This document shows, in pieces, positions 41,187 to 54,008 of a DNA stretch of 64,000 nucleotides. Location of the stretch: positions 186,001 to 250,000 of the forward strand of contig JAMWET010006799.1 of NCBI GenBank assembly GCA_024036415.1. Direction: 5' to 3'. Origin of the DNA: Prochilodus magdalenae. Lineage: Eukaryota > Chordata > Actinopteri > Characiformes > Prochilodontidae. The first letter of the stretch is position 1. Every line of letters begins with the position of its first letter. The position numbers and the translations under genes were made by a program. The notes beneath the pieces were generated by a model. That model worked only from the letters and a program-made list of their open reading frames with translations, ran no database searches and was not told the DNA's origin.

Positions 41187-43119
41187 ATGGAGCCACGACG
41201 CCTCACACTATGTAAGTAACTTTTCTTATTTCACTAAAACTAAAGTTTACTCTTATACAAGCATTGTAGCTGAACACTGAGCTTTAAATGTGTTCTCATT
41301 AAGGTCTAATATTTGTTTCTTTTTTCTCATTTATTTTGACTTTATTTTTCTGGTAAAGACATTACAGTGATGATGACAGTATCAGTGTCTTCAACAAAAG
41401 GTACTTTATCTACATTTAAAGTAAACACATATTCATATTACATACCCAGCTAAACACTAGAGTCTTACACTTAACAGTTACAACCAATGAGATGTCTGAA
41501 TCTATACATAATCTGATATACCACATATAGTATTGATAAAAAACAATATTATTTGTGGTATATTGTCATATTGCCAAATTGATGTCTTGTCCTGTGTGTT
41601 AGTGTGTGTGTGTGTATTTACTGGTTGATTTTAATAACCTCCTTCAAAGTGTTTTTCTTTTGATAATGACATGATATTAACAAGCAATAATTTCTGACAT
41701 ATATTTTCACAACAAACTAAATATTTGGTTCATTTTATGAATATTAACATTTAATACATCATGTTGCTGTTTTTTATTAATAGAAGATCCTGATGATTTA
41801 CAGCCCGCAGAGATTTTTGGAAACACCCTTGTAAAAGTTGGGGAAAAATTACACTTAAAATGCATCATCTTTGATCGAAGTAAATCTTCTGATGATCTTT
41901 ACATGTACATGTGTAAACATGGGGTTGGAGTGAAGATGGGATCACTTGGAAAGAAAGATGAGTACACCTTCATTTTGAGGAATGCTTCAGAGCTGGACTC
42001 AGGAAACTACAGCTGCGTGTACTCACCTAAGAAATATACTCCAAACAACGTGAGAGGATCAGGACTGAAAACAATCCAGGTCCAGGTCACTGGTAAGAGA
42101 TGCTATTCATGTTTTCTCTAATAAAAGTGTGGTGATAAAAGAGGCTACTTGATTAGGTAGGCTCATTAACTAGCCACATACTATGAAGAATCCTGGAAAC
42201 ACGGGCACCTTAACAAACATACCTTAAAATAATATGTGGTGAAGTTTGTGATGCGCTATGCTTTTTAAAAATCTTGGTAGAAGTGCACGGCAGTTGCCGC
42301 CCTAGTAATCACATTAATACGCTGCTTATTAAATGACCTTTTCTTTACTTTAAATTATGATAATATCTTTAGAATCAGTCGAGTATGTAATGGATTTATG
42401 AATCCATTGTATTTGTATGTTAAGCTGTTGGTTAAGCAGAATTAACAAAAGAATTTTAAAATCACTAATTCCATTTGTCAAATTGTAAATTGATGTGTTA
42501 ATCAATATTGGGAAACCAAGTTCTTGTGTCTAGTGCGCAGTGTTAATGTAAACCTGGGGAACAATAAAATATTTTGCACTGTGTTAAATTAAATACATTA
42601 TTTTTTTTTTACTACAGGTGATAGACAAATATTTTTGAATCAAGTCAAGTTTTATGATAATATCTTGTTTATCCCTCTGTAATGAAGATGCTTTATTATC
42701 AGGTACTACACAACATCCAAATGATCATAACAAAGACCCGCTCCAGCTCAGTGGTAAGGATTCATCACAGTGAGGGACTATGCTTGTCTTGTACCAAAAT
42801 TACATTTTATATAAGTTTTTAAATATCATTTTTGTTGTTCAGGTAAACCAGCTAAAACCTTCACCTAGCTTACAAAAATCATGTGACGGTTCTTTGAACA
42901 ATTAAAAAATGTTCTTTACATGCACAAATTTCTTTATCAGACTGCTGCTCAGGCAGCTCAGAGAAAAGCATTAAATATGCTCATTAGTTTAACAATGTAC
43001 ATTCACACACCAGTTCTACTGAATCTGTATGTGTTCTTGTTTCAGATCGACAGTGGCTGATAAACTTTGTGAGGTTATTAGGTTCATTTGGAGTCGTCAT
43101 ATTCGCATGCTTGATATAG
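41187..43119 (+). pseudogene. Gene E: short-type receptor with a stop inside the membrane segment
   Basis: Exons 41187-41211, 41359-41400, 41784-42092, 42703-42753, 43046-43119. The Ig exon is open (starts EDPDDLQPAEIFG; Cys49/66/100; NAS sequon) and most like gene G. The last exon reads DRQWLINFVRLLGSFG and then FACLI, stop: codon TTG of C and G is TAG here (43117-43119). The product would be 166 aa, with Arg152 and about 21 hydrophobic residues but no cytoplasmic tail. A further deletion follows in the former tail (AACTAAATTTG). Either a pseudogene, a tail-less membrane form, or a donor of Ig and stalk exons to a transcript that continues into F. Confidence 0.65.
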
Positions 43120-45139
43120 GTTTTTGATGTCTGTTCAACAAAGAGGAGAAATTCTGCAGCACTGAACTAAATTTGTAACCAGTCTGGATTTAAATGATCA
43201 GTAATTTTTTGAGATCAGGGAAGTTTATGTTTAGAAGGCTATGCCTTCCAGCTGTGCTGAAAATGTTCAGATGTAAATGAGAGCAGGCCTTTACTGTGTA
43301 TGCTTGGACACTCTGGCATGCTCTACACTGATGGGCTCTTTGCTTGTACTTGTAAATGTACAACGTTTTTATTTCACTGTTGTTAAATTTGTTATGCTTC
43401 TTATACCTGCATCTGTGTATTGTAATATCTGGGGTTAATCACTTTTATTTTATTACCAGATTTTTTTCTGTATACTTCATGTAGACCACTGAAACTTCCA
43501 ACATCAGATAAACAGTGCTTAAAGCATGCGCCTCTGTACACAGTTCCACTGTATGAGAACAAATAAATGCTACTGATGTCAAAGATGTCAAGAAGCTATT
43601 AATCAGAAAAGGAACTACACAAAAAGATGAACTGGCACTAAATCATCAAATCTAGACTGAAGTGTCCTAATCTGTAATTGGGCAGACTCTGATCATGAAA
43701 GGAACTTTCACAACCGAACGTTAAAGCGTTTTCTTTGCTCAGTCCAAAGTATAGTATGTTTCCCCTCCTAGTTTTTGACCATGGCCTGTTTTTGTATTGC
43801 TCTTTTTACCAAACCCTCCTGTGATAAAAGGCATCTTACTTACCACATATATATAGTATCATATCATGACATTTTCAATGTTCTATATCAAAATTTAACA
43901 GTAAGGTAAAATTATTTAAGTGAGTTTTTATACACAAGTGCAATTCAACAGGTTTTACATAAAAAACAAAGTAAAATAAAGTCTGAACTCATTAAAGACG
44001 TACTCAGGTTTCCAACCCGCCCAGCAGTATTCTGTGATCTACAGTGTCAAATACAGCACTGATGTCTACTAACACCAGAAATGAAAGCTCTGTGAGTTCT
44101 TAACACAAACCGAGCCTGTTGAACAACTGGAGAGATCAGTGAGTCAAATAAGACACAGAAGTGATCAGAAGGGGCCAAGTTTATAACCATGAGAGCAGGA
44201 ATGTTAAGGCCTTACGAAATAACCAGAATCAAGAATGTCTTTCTCATGCTGTAAGAGCAAATGCTGAAAGCAAAAAAGTTATTATGTCCATGTAATTATT
44301 CATATGAGCGTAAAGATCAAGCAAATGAGTCCTTCTAAGTTACACTTTGTCAATTCCGAATTTAGCTGATGTGCAGGTCGACAATCTTGGAATCTCATAT
44401 TCTTTATTTGGTTTAAAGAACTCTAGTTTGGTTTTACTTTAAACCTTTATGTTGGAGTTAAGTGGGCTAAAGTACATTTAAGTGGGTGATTAGTAAATGC
44501 AGCTGTATGTTCTGTCTCATGTATTTTGGGTAATGAGGTTTGTGTTCAGACAGCAACAGAAAGAGTAAAACACGCTCCTATTAAAATAGCAGCATGAATA
44601 GCAAAGAACAACACAAGCCTCACTACAGGAACTCTCTACCTCGACAGTTCTTCAGATGCACATGAAATGTGCAGGTCTAAAATTGCGGTTATACAGTCCA
44701 CCGTTTTGGATCTACACCTAACGCTCTCGTCACCCAACGTACTACTCAAATGTACCAGCACAGCACAGTAAGAGGAAATGTAAAACTAATTGAGAGTTAC
44801 AAATTAGAGATGAATGAAAGTGGATGAATTAAATGATTAATTTAGAGAATTTCAACTCTATGTAAACTCTATGTTGATTTAGTGCTGCATGTATTTCCAG
44901 ATCTAATGTCTTTTTAGCTGTGCAGGTTGATTTTGTGCTTGTATTTCACAATAATAAAAGAAAGTTTTTGTTCTAATGTGGTTAGAAGAGTGTCGTGGAT
45001 ATTTTTAAACTCCTCCAGGTTCATTTCAGTAAAGTAATTTGAATTTACACTATATACTGAAACTATATACAGTGTACTGGATTGTGTGAGGAGATATGTT
45101 TAGAAATTACTATCCTGCTACTGAAGTTTAACAAGATGG
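43120..45139. other. 3' flank of E and spacer to F
   Basis: Possible poly(A) signal AATAAA at about 43563, shared with G's flank. 44100-44300 matches 56690-56890. The upstream flank of F has GAGGAA at 44772-44777. No gene is seen. Confidence 0.45.
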
Positions 45140-45284
45140 CACTGATGATGTTACTGAAAGTTCAGAGTGCTGTTTAATCAGCTCTGTGCTGTCGCTGGCC
45201 AATAAGAAGATCTGGGCTGGTTACAGTGTGGTTGATGAAGCTTCACCCAGCACCCAGAAGTTCATGTGATGAATGTGATCAGTG
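45140..45284 (+). promoter_or_regulatory. Conserved proximal promoter/5'UTR of gene F
   Basis: CCAAT at 45199-45203; the leader is as in the other copies, although the downstream gene has lost its Ig exon. Confidence 0.45.
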
Positions 45285-45854
45285 ATGGAGCCACGACGCC
45301 TCACACTATGTAACTTTTCTTATTTCACTAAAACTAAAGTTTACTCTTATACAAGCATTGTAGCTAAACACTGAGCTTTAAATGTGTTCTCATTAAGATT
45401 TAATGTTTGTGTCATTTTCTTCTTCTTTTTATTTTTCTGGTAAAGACATTACAGTGATGGTGACTGTATCAGTGTCTTCAACAAAACGTACTTTATATTC
45501 TTCTCCTTAACCTGTACTAACAAGTAAAAACATATTCATTTTACATACATGACCAGTCAGGAGTTTAGACACACACAACTTATCTGAAAGACTCTACAGC
45601 CTTACACTTAACAGGTCCAAATACTGAGAGTCTGAAACCATACACATCCTGATACACCACATGCACTATTGATGTAATACAGTGTTATAGTTCTGCCATA
45701 TCTCCACCTCTAATATATATTTAGTGGTGTAAAAACCTAGATATCTTTTTCTGCACAGTTTGAAATTTCTAGTTCCCCTTTTAGTTTAGTGAATATTCAT
45801 GATGGATGGACCAATAGAAATGATATAAAATTGCTTAGACAAATATTTTGTCAC

Positions 45855-46057
45855 ACTGAGGGGTACTTCTCCAGGTGGAGGGGTGAGTCTTATGCTGGGC
45901 AGAGTGTCAGGGTCCTCAAAGCGGGCATAGAATTTGTTGAGAGCCTCGGGCAGGGAGGGGTCTTTGGAACATTGTGCATCTCTGGTCTTATAGTCTGTGA
46001 TGCATTTAATTCCCCTCCACATGCTTCTTGGATTCTGGGAGGAATAGTGTCTCTGGA
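45855..46057 (-). mobile_element. LINE ORF2 internal fragment
   Basis: The minus strand encodes MWRGIKCITDYKTRDA, then DPSLPEALNKFYARFE and RLTPPPGEVPL, a recognisable stretch between endonuclease and reverse transcriptase in fish CR1/L2-type LINEs. It sits exactly where gene F lost its Ig exon. Confidence 0.75.
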
Positions 46058-47350
46058 TTAGGCAGACTCATTAACTAGCGACATACTATGAAGTGGAAGC
46101 AGTCGTGCTGTAACAAACACACCTTAAACAAGAGTATGTGATATACTATGTCGCTTTTAAGAACCTTGCTAGAAGTGCATGTTAGCTGACACTGTAGTAA
46201 TTACATTAATACGCTGTTTATTCATATGACCTCTTCTTTAATTTAAATTATGATAAATATTAAAAAATCATTAACCTGATAATCAGTTGAGTATGTAATG
46301 TACTGTATATCTAATGCATATGTATTTGTTTATTCATAGGCAATGTCTTTTATACAGTGCCAGCTTTTGATTTATTCAAATACACAAAAGTACTTTGTAC
46401 TCTCTAAGTAATTTGGTTGTAGATTATTTCAGCGATCACACAAAACTTGGCACTAAATTACTTGGTTAATCAATATTGCGAAATCCAGTTCTAGTGTGCA
46501 GTCATAATGTAAACCTAAATGAAGATTTTTAGGAAACTGTATTTTTGGAAAAATCTGCCAAAATCTAGTGGGCTATGCTCCAACTGATGTCTGAAACAAT
46601 AAGTATCCTGATATAGCACACATCCTCTTGATGTATCACATCATATTTTGCCATATTGCCGCTTTTAATATATATGATCTTTCTGTTTTTATGCACAATT
46701 TGAAAACTCCCATTAGCAAACATCTCCTGCTCTACTACATGTAATAAAGAATGATTTTTAATCGGGTCATTTATAGAACAATATCTTACTTGTTTTTCTT
46801 TTGTAATGAAGATGCTTCATTATCTGTTACTGAACATTGTCAAAAGAACCTGAGCAGAAAACAGGGATCCAGTCCAGCTCAGTGGAAAGAAATGTAACCT
46901 ATGTGTTCCATTAAAACCATATCACATATAAAAAGTATGAATTATTAAGAAATTATGATTTTAGGAGATTTTAATCAGTTGTGTTCAATAAAATGTAAAT
47001 GGACTGAGACAGATTCCCTGTAATTCACTGGAGCGCTAAATGATCTTTTAAGGTTTGGGTATTAATGTAGAAACACTTCCAGACCACATTTCCTTCTTTC
47101 ATATTTACAATTATAATTTTGTCATTCTCAGTTCCTTAAAGAAAAATAATCTTTCTTTGTGTTTTTAGACTTTTTCCACAAAAGGTCATAAACTATAAGA
47201 TAGATATCATATTTTAAGGCAGTGCTTATTAATATCACCTTCTCAAGAACAAGACATTAGAGGCAAAAGACTGACTTGATTAGCCCCAGATAATGTCATT
47301 TTTTTTGGATAAAGTGATTATGAGAGAGTAGCATATGTTATTTGTTAGTG

Positions 47351-47375
47351 AATATATATATATATATATATATTG
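47351..47375. repeat. (AT)n microsatellite
   Basis: About twelve AT dinucleotides in the intron before the membrane exon of F. Confidence 0.85.
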
Positions 47376-49750
47376 ATATAACAGAAGGATAAAACAGCTT
47401 TCTTAACCTACAGTGGAGGTTGATAAGCCATACTTGTTGATGAAGATGTTGATAAATCTGAATATCTTTCTATGCAATGTTGGACCAATTTTATTATGCT
47501 GTTCATTATGAATATTCACCAAATTGAAAGAGGAAGTAGCACTTTTAAAATGTGCCAAAAAGAGAGACAAGTTTTTTGTTGTTGTTTATTTGCAACCTAA
47601 TATAAACTGTATTAGAGGTGGTGATATGGTAAAAATATAATTCTGTGATACATCAAAGGTCATGTAAGATATATCACACTATTTTTTGAGACATTACAGT
47701 TACTACATGTTTACTTAACATATTTAACATATTTTTATTTATTATTTAATGCCCATCGCTGTGTTCATAAATACTCATTGTTCGTTGTTTTTACAAATAG
47801 TCCAAGGGAAAGACATGTTGCTAATTCAGATTTTGTAAATGTTCTGTCAGCAGTTTCTAGGAACACCCTTTTGGTAATATTTCCAGTGTTGCTGCTGGTT
47901 GTGATACTTTTCCTTGGAAGGAATCATATCAGAGATAGAATTTTTATAAGTACGTATGACACATGCCAGCACAGTTACCCTCCACATCTCTATTAAACCT
48001 CTCTGTAAAGCATAATAGCAGTGTCCTAATGCACAAACAGGAGTTTATTAGGCAGAACTGCATCAACCAATCAGAGCTTAGTTTTAGACAAATGTGTAAC
48101 ACACCATGACAGTCACATTCTCAGGCCTTTCTCTATAAACACGTTTACTGGAAATGCATTTTGGGAAGAATGTCCACAAAATAACTGACCAGTAAAAGTA
48201 ATTTGTTATTGTTGTTGTTGCAGAGTTGTTCCAGCGCCAAGGACAAAGGTACATTACACATGTACTCAGTGGCACAACATATGACTGCAGTGCCTCCCTA
48301 CACTGTTCTGAATGATGAATAGTTTGTGTTGAATTTCAATCACAGCTAACATTATTAATCATTCTGTGTTTGAGGAGAGCAGATCCAGCGCAACAAACAC
48401 TAATGTGTGTACTTTGAAGAATCAGCAGCTAGTCAAGTACCCACTGACAAAACAACCATGTATATTAAGTGGCAGTCTGGCTTTAAATTTCAATCAATAA
48501 AAATGACTATCTATGAGAAAGTCTTAGTCCTGTGGATTCTGTTCTACTTGTAATACATGCACACTAGAGCATCACTGTCTATTAATAATGGGTGCATAGA
48601 AAGGGGACAAGTTGCACAGTTATTATTGTGATTTATTGTGCAAATGAACATTCACATTGAATGAACCCAACATGGACATGTTCATCTTGTAACAGACATT
48701 ACATATCATAGTCTCCACGTTTCTTCAGGGACTTCTTAAGCTTCTTTCTGTTTGGTATTAGAGTCTATTATCTCTCTCGCAATAATATTGATTTATCGTG
48801 AAACGTTTTTTTAGGATCAGTGTGTTAATGTTAATCTGAATAATGCTTTTATTTAAACAAATAAATCACAATTAGATATTTTGACCAAAACATTCACCCC
48901 AATCCTGGATTACCATGATGCTTTTCTGCTCCTGTACACTCACTTCCACACCCTGTCAATTAGCAGGTTTATTGGATCAAGTGAGCACAGATCAAATCAT
49001 TGCAGAGTAGAGGAACTCCAGAACCAGGGTCAAAACCACCGTGTTGGCACAGGGATGCCCAGCCTTATCTGCCAAAAGCCGGTGTTGGTACAGGTCTACA
49101 CTCCTAAGCCGGACCACACCTGATTCTACTTCTTTAATCAGGTCCTTTGTGGAAAGGATTCGGACCATTTGAGGATGAGATTGGACACCCCTGCATCAGC
49201 GAGTCCGAATATTTAAATGAACTGTTTTTAAGGCTTTGCAGAATAAAAGTCTTTCTTCTTTCTGTTTCAGTGGTCAGGATAATAATACAGGGCCATGTGA
49301 AGTTAAGTTCCCATATAGTGTTATATTAGTTATGCAGTATGTGGTATAAAAGAGCTGTGAACTGTTCATGTGGTTTTACTCTCTATTTTAGGAGGCGTCT
49401 CAGAGCGAGTGACAAAGGCAGTGAACAGGTACATTGTGTTTTGATGTCATATACAATATGAATATCCATCTTTCTAAAACAAGATGTACATGTAATTACT
49501 AGCCTAATCTTATTTTATAATATTAATACTACAGGGAAGAATCCCTCGATGACGTGTATATATATTTCACAATACCTGACTTAAAAGGTAACATCAGTTA
49601 CTCACACTACATGGGGTCTACCTAAATGTACTGTCCCAGGGGAAAACAAGTTCACTCCAAATAGGCAGCTTTGTAGGAGAGAGCAGGTTAATGTAAAGAG
49701 AGTGACTTAAAGCAGTGTGGGAGCTTTTCATCAGGACAGGTATGACATTA

Positions 49751-49946
49751 GTGTGGTTGGTGTGGCACAGCAGATAACACCACTACCTGCCAGGAGGCTA
49801 CTGCCTCATGGGGGAGACAGTGGTTTGATTCTGGGTAATTATGCTGTGCTACACCAGTAAGAGTCCCTGGGCAAGACTCCTAACACTACACTGGCCTATG
49901 AATAACTTTGTAAGGTGCTCTGGATTGGAGTGTCAGGTAAATGTAA
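49751..49946 (+). mobile_element. tRNA-derived SINE in gene F intron
   Basis: Ortholog of the SINEs in B and D at the same intron position; the tail core is partly eroded (CTCTGGATTGGAGTGTC). Confidence 0.7.
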
Positions 49947-50571
49947 ACTGCCATACAATATAAAAGACAGCTGTAGAGCTCAAACAATGAAAATAATTTA
50001 GTTGGTTCCTTAGTCTACTTATCAGAAATGTAATATGAAAATAATTATTGCTTCATTCACAGTTAAGAGACGTCCAGGAGATGTTTGGTAAGTAACTGCA
50101 CAGCCTGGTCTTCTAGGTGCAGATATCTAGTTTTGCAGTAAAGAGCAAGTCTTAAAACATTAATGAAAGTGTACACATAATGCATAATTAAACATTTCCC
50201 TCTCTCTAGTAATGCTGACACTGGGACGTATATTCGGGGTAATGACAGTGTGGTATACAGCTCAATACATTATTCTGGTATGTATATGCATTTTGGGGTA
50301 TGTATTAGTCATATAGACATGTATGTAAAAGTGGGCAATGACTGCAGTGTGTGTCTTTTATAATAAAATATTTGAACTGTATTTAACAGCTGCTTTATGC
50401 ATGATGATAGAGGATCTGTGTACAGTGAAGATCACTAAACTCCCTGTTGTTGATGTTTTTCCTCCAGACGTGAAGACCAAGTCTGAACAATGTACTGCAG
50501 AAGCTGTTTATGGAAAAGTACAGAAGAAGAAAAAGGAAAAGGCTTATGATGATTCCTTCATGTATGAATAA

Positions 50572-52796
50572 TTATATAATTAATTGTGGGTGTTATTAAG
50601 TAATGTCAGGCCCCCTCCTAGCCTGTCCTGTAATGCTTAACACTCAGCACATCGATTCTTTTATGGACTTCAACTCCCAGAATTCCCCAGGAGACCATGT
50701 GACACTCACCTCCTCTACAGGATTCAATCACGAACCGTTCTTGATCTAATGGTCACCAGAGTATTGAACCGTTACATCTGTATACAAACACCACAAGGCT
50801 ATTCAGAAGTTCTTTGGCTATATTTGAAACGGTATAATACATACTACTTGTGTACTAAATCTACCTAAAAATGTGTACATGTGTTGTAGAACATCTAGGA
50901 TATATATTTGTGCTGTACTGCACCCCATCATGCACTGCGGCCTCTTGGCCTGGTTCAGCTGAATAAAATGGCGGCCGGTAACACTAGGGAGCAGTCAGCT
51001 CCAACTATAAATGTGAGTGTAGTGATTGTAGTGGGGTATGTTTTCATCAGAATGAGCCTCAGAAAGTTTAAAAATACAGGTCTGAAGATTAATAAAAGAT
51101 AAACTCGCTTTGAAGGTTCAGCTTTAGAGTGAAATACCCGAGGCAGCTAGCTCTAAACAGTGGATACAGTAATAACAGCTCTGAGGTAAATATGAGGTAA
51201 CTGGTCATGTGACTGTATTAGTATACTACACTGTAGGTCAGAAATGGTTACTGCACTGTTTACTACACATAGGGGGCGTATACAGTAGGCAAAACATACT
51301 ACTGTAGTATACAGTGTACAGTATAGTAGTGTGTGGTTTCTAATACAGCCTTTGTTTCCAGCAGTGTACTGAGTGACTGCTGTTTTCCTGTTTGGTGTTT
51401 TTGACCCTTTGTGTGTTTCTGAATGTGTTCACTACCTCCTGGTCTGGCTTTGTTTGCTGTGTCTTTTAGTCTTCTCTTTTTTGAACTCATCTACTGTTTA
51501 CACTTGTTAATACACTGGTCTCTGGTTTGTCCTTTGCCTGTTTTAATACCACATTGTTGGATCAACATTTTGTTATGGAAGTCAGAGAAGTTTGTTTTTT
51601 TCTGCAAGCGTCATTTTGATTTCACTCTTTCGGTTTAATTACAGGTAAAGCCATGTTGCATTTTTCCAAATCTCTAAAATATGTTGCAAATACAAATAAT
51701 GACAGTTAAAATAAACTTTTAATTTAGAGTAAGTTACTCCAAAATGTTTTTAATTAGTTGTTATAGATGTGATATCTATAGGAAGTGTAACCAAACACAC
51801 TGTTTGGTCAAAATGTTCACTGGACACAAACATACACAAAGACACTCATTCTGGCTCCAATTTACACCAAACTGACTGTTTTTCTAATATGGATAAAATA
51901 GGCCTTTGCAGTGTGTGGGTCTGTTAAATGCCAAAATAAGATCTGATGAAACATCAATATGACCATGTAGGTCACGATAAACCAGCATAAACTCATAGTC
52001 CAAGGCCTGTACTAAATATAATCATATGTGTTAAATAATCTGTCCAGTTTTAAGTGATGGGGGTTTTATGAATTGTTTAATTTAAGTTAGTTCTATTTAA
52101 GTACTTTAAGTAATAAAGTAAATGTAAGCAGTTGATCAGTAAAAGCAGCTGTTTAAGATGGTATAAACTGTCTAATGTATTCTGGGACTTGAACTCTGAG
52201 TACGCCCTGTTTCAGCTTCAGAGTCTAGCTGATTAAAATAGCAGCACGAATAATAGAGAACAGCACCAGACCTGTGAGAAACCAACACAGGCCTTGCCTT
52301 AACGACTCATCAAGTTTACAGTGTAAGGAGGATACAGTTTAAACATGCCTTCATGAAGTCAGGACTATCACCCACACTGGCTGTAATCTCTCTTGTCTTT
52401 GTAATTTTGCAAAGATTACTTTATTTTCAACTACACTGCTCTCAATAAAACAGAAAGAGATAGACGAAAGAAAGTCTCTCTAAAAATGTGACTCCAGCAG
52501 AAATACAAATGCTGGGAGATCAGTCATTGTTGTGAGCCAGTAGAACGGCATCACTGGACAGTGCGTTTTCATAGCCCCTCCCCCACAGCCATGTGTAGTA
52601 CACACTGACCGCAAAGTCGGGCTACACAGACTAGACCTAAATTATTCAATTCTAAATGTGCTGGCATACAAGTCATACAGGGAGTGACCAGGGAGAATAA
52701 TAATAATAATAACAACAACATAACATCATCAACAACAACAGAAATAATTATAATAGTAATTATTATTATCATCATCATCATTATTATTATTATTAT

Positions 52797-52837
<41 letters not shown>

Positions 52838-53189
52838 GTATAGTGTCTTCTCAGAAAGCTCTTCTCACAAAGCTCTAAACAAACATTGAATAGAAACAGA
52901 AGAACATGCAACAATTAACACAGAAACAAGAGATGAATAATGAATTAAGAACAGTGAATAAAATAAAGTAACAATAAGGAAACATGCAAGTGCAAGGAAA
53001 TGTAAACATAAGAGGCTTTTGAACATAATAAACACATATACTCTAAATAAAGATCATTGTACATTATTATACAATAATGTTGTATCCAAGATAACACAGA
53101 GAGTTTGTACATGTGCTGACAGGGTAACGTAAGAACTATCCACAGACACTGAAATACAGAGAACATATACAGTAAAGGTTAGTGAGAAA
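50572..53189. other. 3' flank of F
   Basis: 50968-51102 is the second open version of the 44-codon frame. 51220-51335 repeats the dyad-rich segment. 51900-52620 matches 33225-33840 of unit 2. 52850-53170 has no recognisable gene. Confidence 0.45.
52697..52837. repeat. Compound microsatellite (AAT, AAC, ATT, TTG)
   Basis: Runs of AAT, AAC, ATT/ATC and then twelve or so TTG triplets. Open frames here are low-complexity artefacts. Confidence 0.9.
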
Positions 53190-53411
53190 AACTGTGGTGC
53201 CTTTAAAGTACCTTAAAATCATGTGAAGGTTCTTTGACTTTTTTACAAATTATTCACATGCACAAATATCCATATCAAACTGCTGCTCAGGCAGCTCAAA
53301 GAAAATCATTAAATATGCTCTTCAGTTTAGCAATGCACATTCACACACCACTTAAACTGAATTTGTATGTGTTCTTGTTTCAGATCAACAGTGGCTAATA
53401 AACTTCATAAG
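53190..53411 (+). pseudogene. Relic of a short-type last intron and membrane exon
   Basis: 53340-53383 matches the intron end before the short-type membrane exon, including TTCTTGTTTCAG. 53384-53411 reads DQQWLINFI, then breaks off into upstream flank of the next copy. It marks an old unequal exchange between a short gene's end and another copy's promoter region. Confidence 0.7.
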
Positions 53412-53859
53412 AAATAAGCTCTTATTAAAACAGCAACACGAACAACAAATACTAACACAGGCCTCACCTCAACAGCTCTACAGATACACATGCAGAATGT
53501 TCGGTTCCAAAATTGTAGTTATACAATCCACCTTTTTTGATGTAGTACACCTACCATGCTAGTTACATAGCGTACTATTTAAACACAGCACAGCATAATG
53601 AAATGTAAAACTCCTTGAGAGTTACAGATTAGAGATGAACGAAAGAGGATGAATGGCTAAAATAATTAATTTAGTGAATTTAGCTAGTTGCCGAGAAGCT
53701 GAGCAGTTTACTAACCTTTCCCAGTGTAAGCTCTATGTTGATTTAGTGTTGCATGTATTTCCAGATCTAATGTTAGATGGCTAAATCTTTTAGCTGTGCT
53801 GGTTGATTTTTGAGACTGTATTTACTGTACATAATATAGAACATAACAGAGCTTTTCTA

Positions 53860-54008
53860 ATAGAGCAGACGGAGTTACTGAAAGTTCAGAGTGCTGTTTA
53901 ATCAGCTCTGTGCTGTCACTGGCCAATGAGAAGATCTGGGCTGGTTACAGTGTGGTTGATGAAGCTTCACCCAGCACCCAGAGGTTCATGTGATGAATGT
54001 GATCGGAG
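53860..54008 (+). promoter_or_regulatory. Conserved proximal promoter/5'UTR of gene G
   Basis: CCAAT at 53933-53937. The leader before the start is GATCGGAG instead of GATCAGTG. Upstream, the GAGGAA hexamer is lost as in E (about 53590). Confidence 0.45.

Larger units (their letters stand above)
45285..50571 (+). pseudogene. Gene F: long-type receptor lacking its Ig exon
   Basis: Exon 1 is 45285-45309 (donor weakened to GTAACT) and exon 2 is 45446-45487 (last base G to C). The Ig exon is absent: flank before it joins a LINE fragment (45855-46057) and then sequence normally found past the Ig exon. The stalk exon near 46830 has lost its acceptor (CTG for CAG). The membrane and tail exons remain: 47830-47949, 48225-48248, 49271-49301/2, 49392-49428, 49535-49587, 50063-50087, 50210-50277, 50468-50571. 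They carry Tyr226 (YIYFTI), VVYSSI (canonical ITIM) and AVYGKV. The donor after 49302 is TT in place of GT. As it stands it encodes no recognition domain. Confidence 0.75.

Noticed and set aside
52684..52914. Open frames rich in Asn, Ile, Val
   Set aside because: Translation of triplet microsatellites only.
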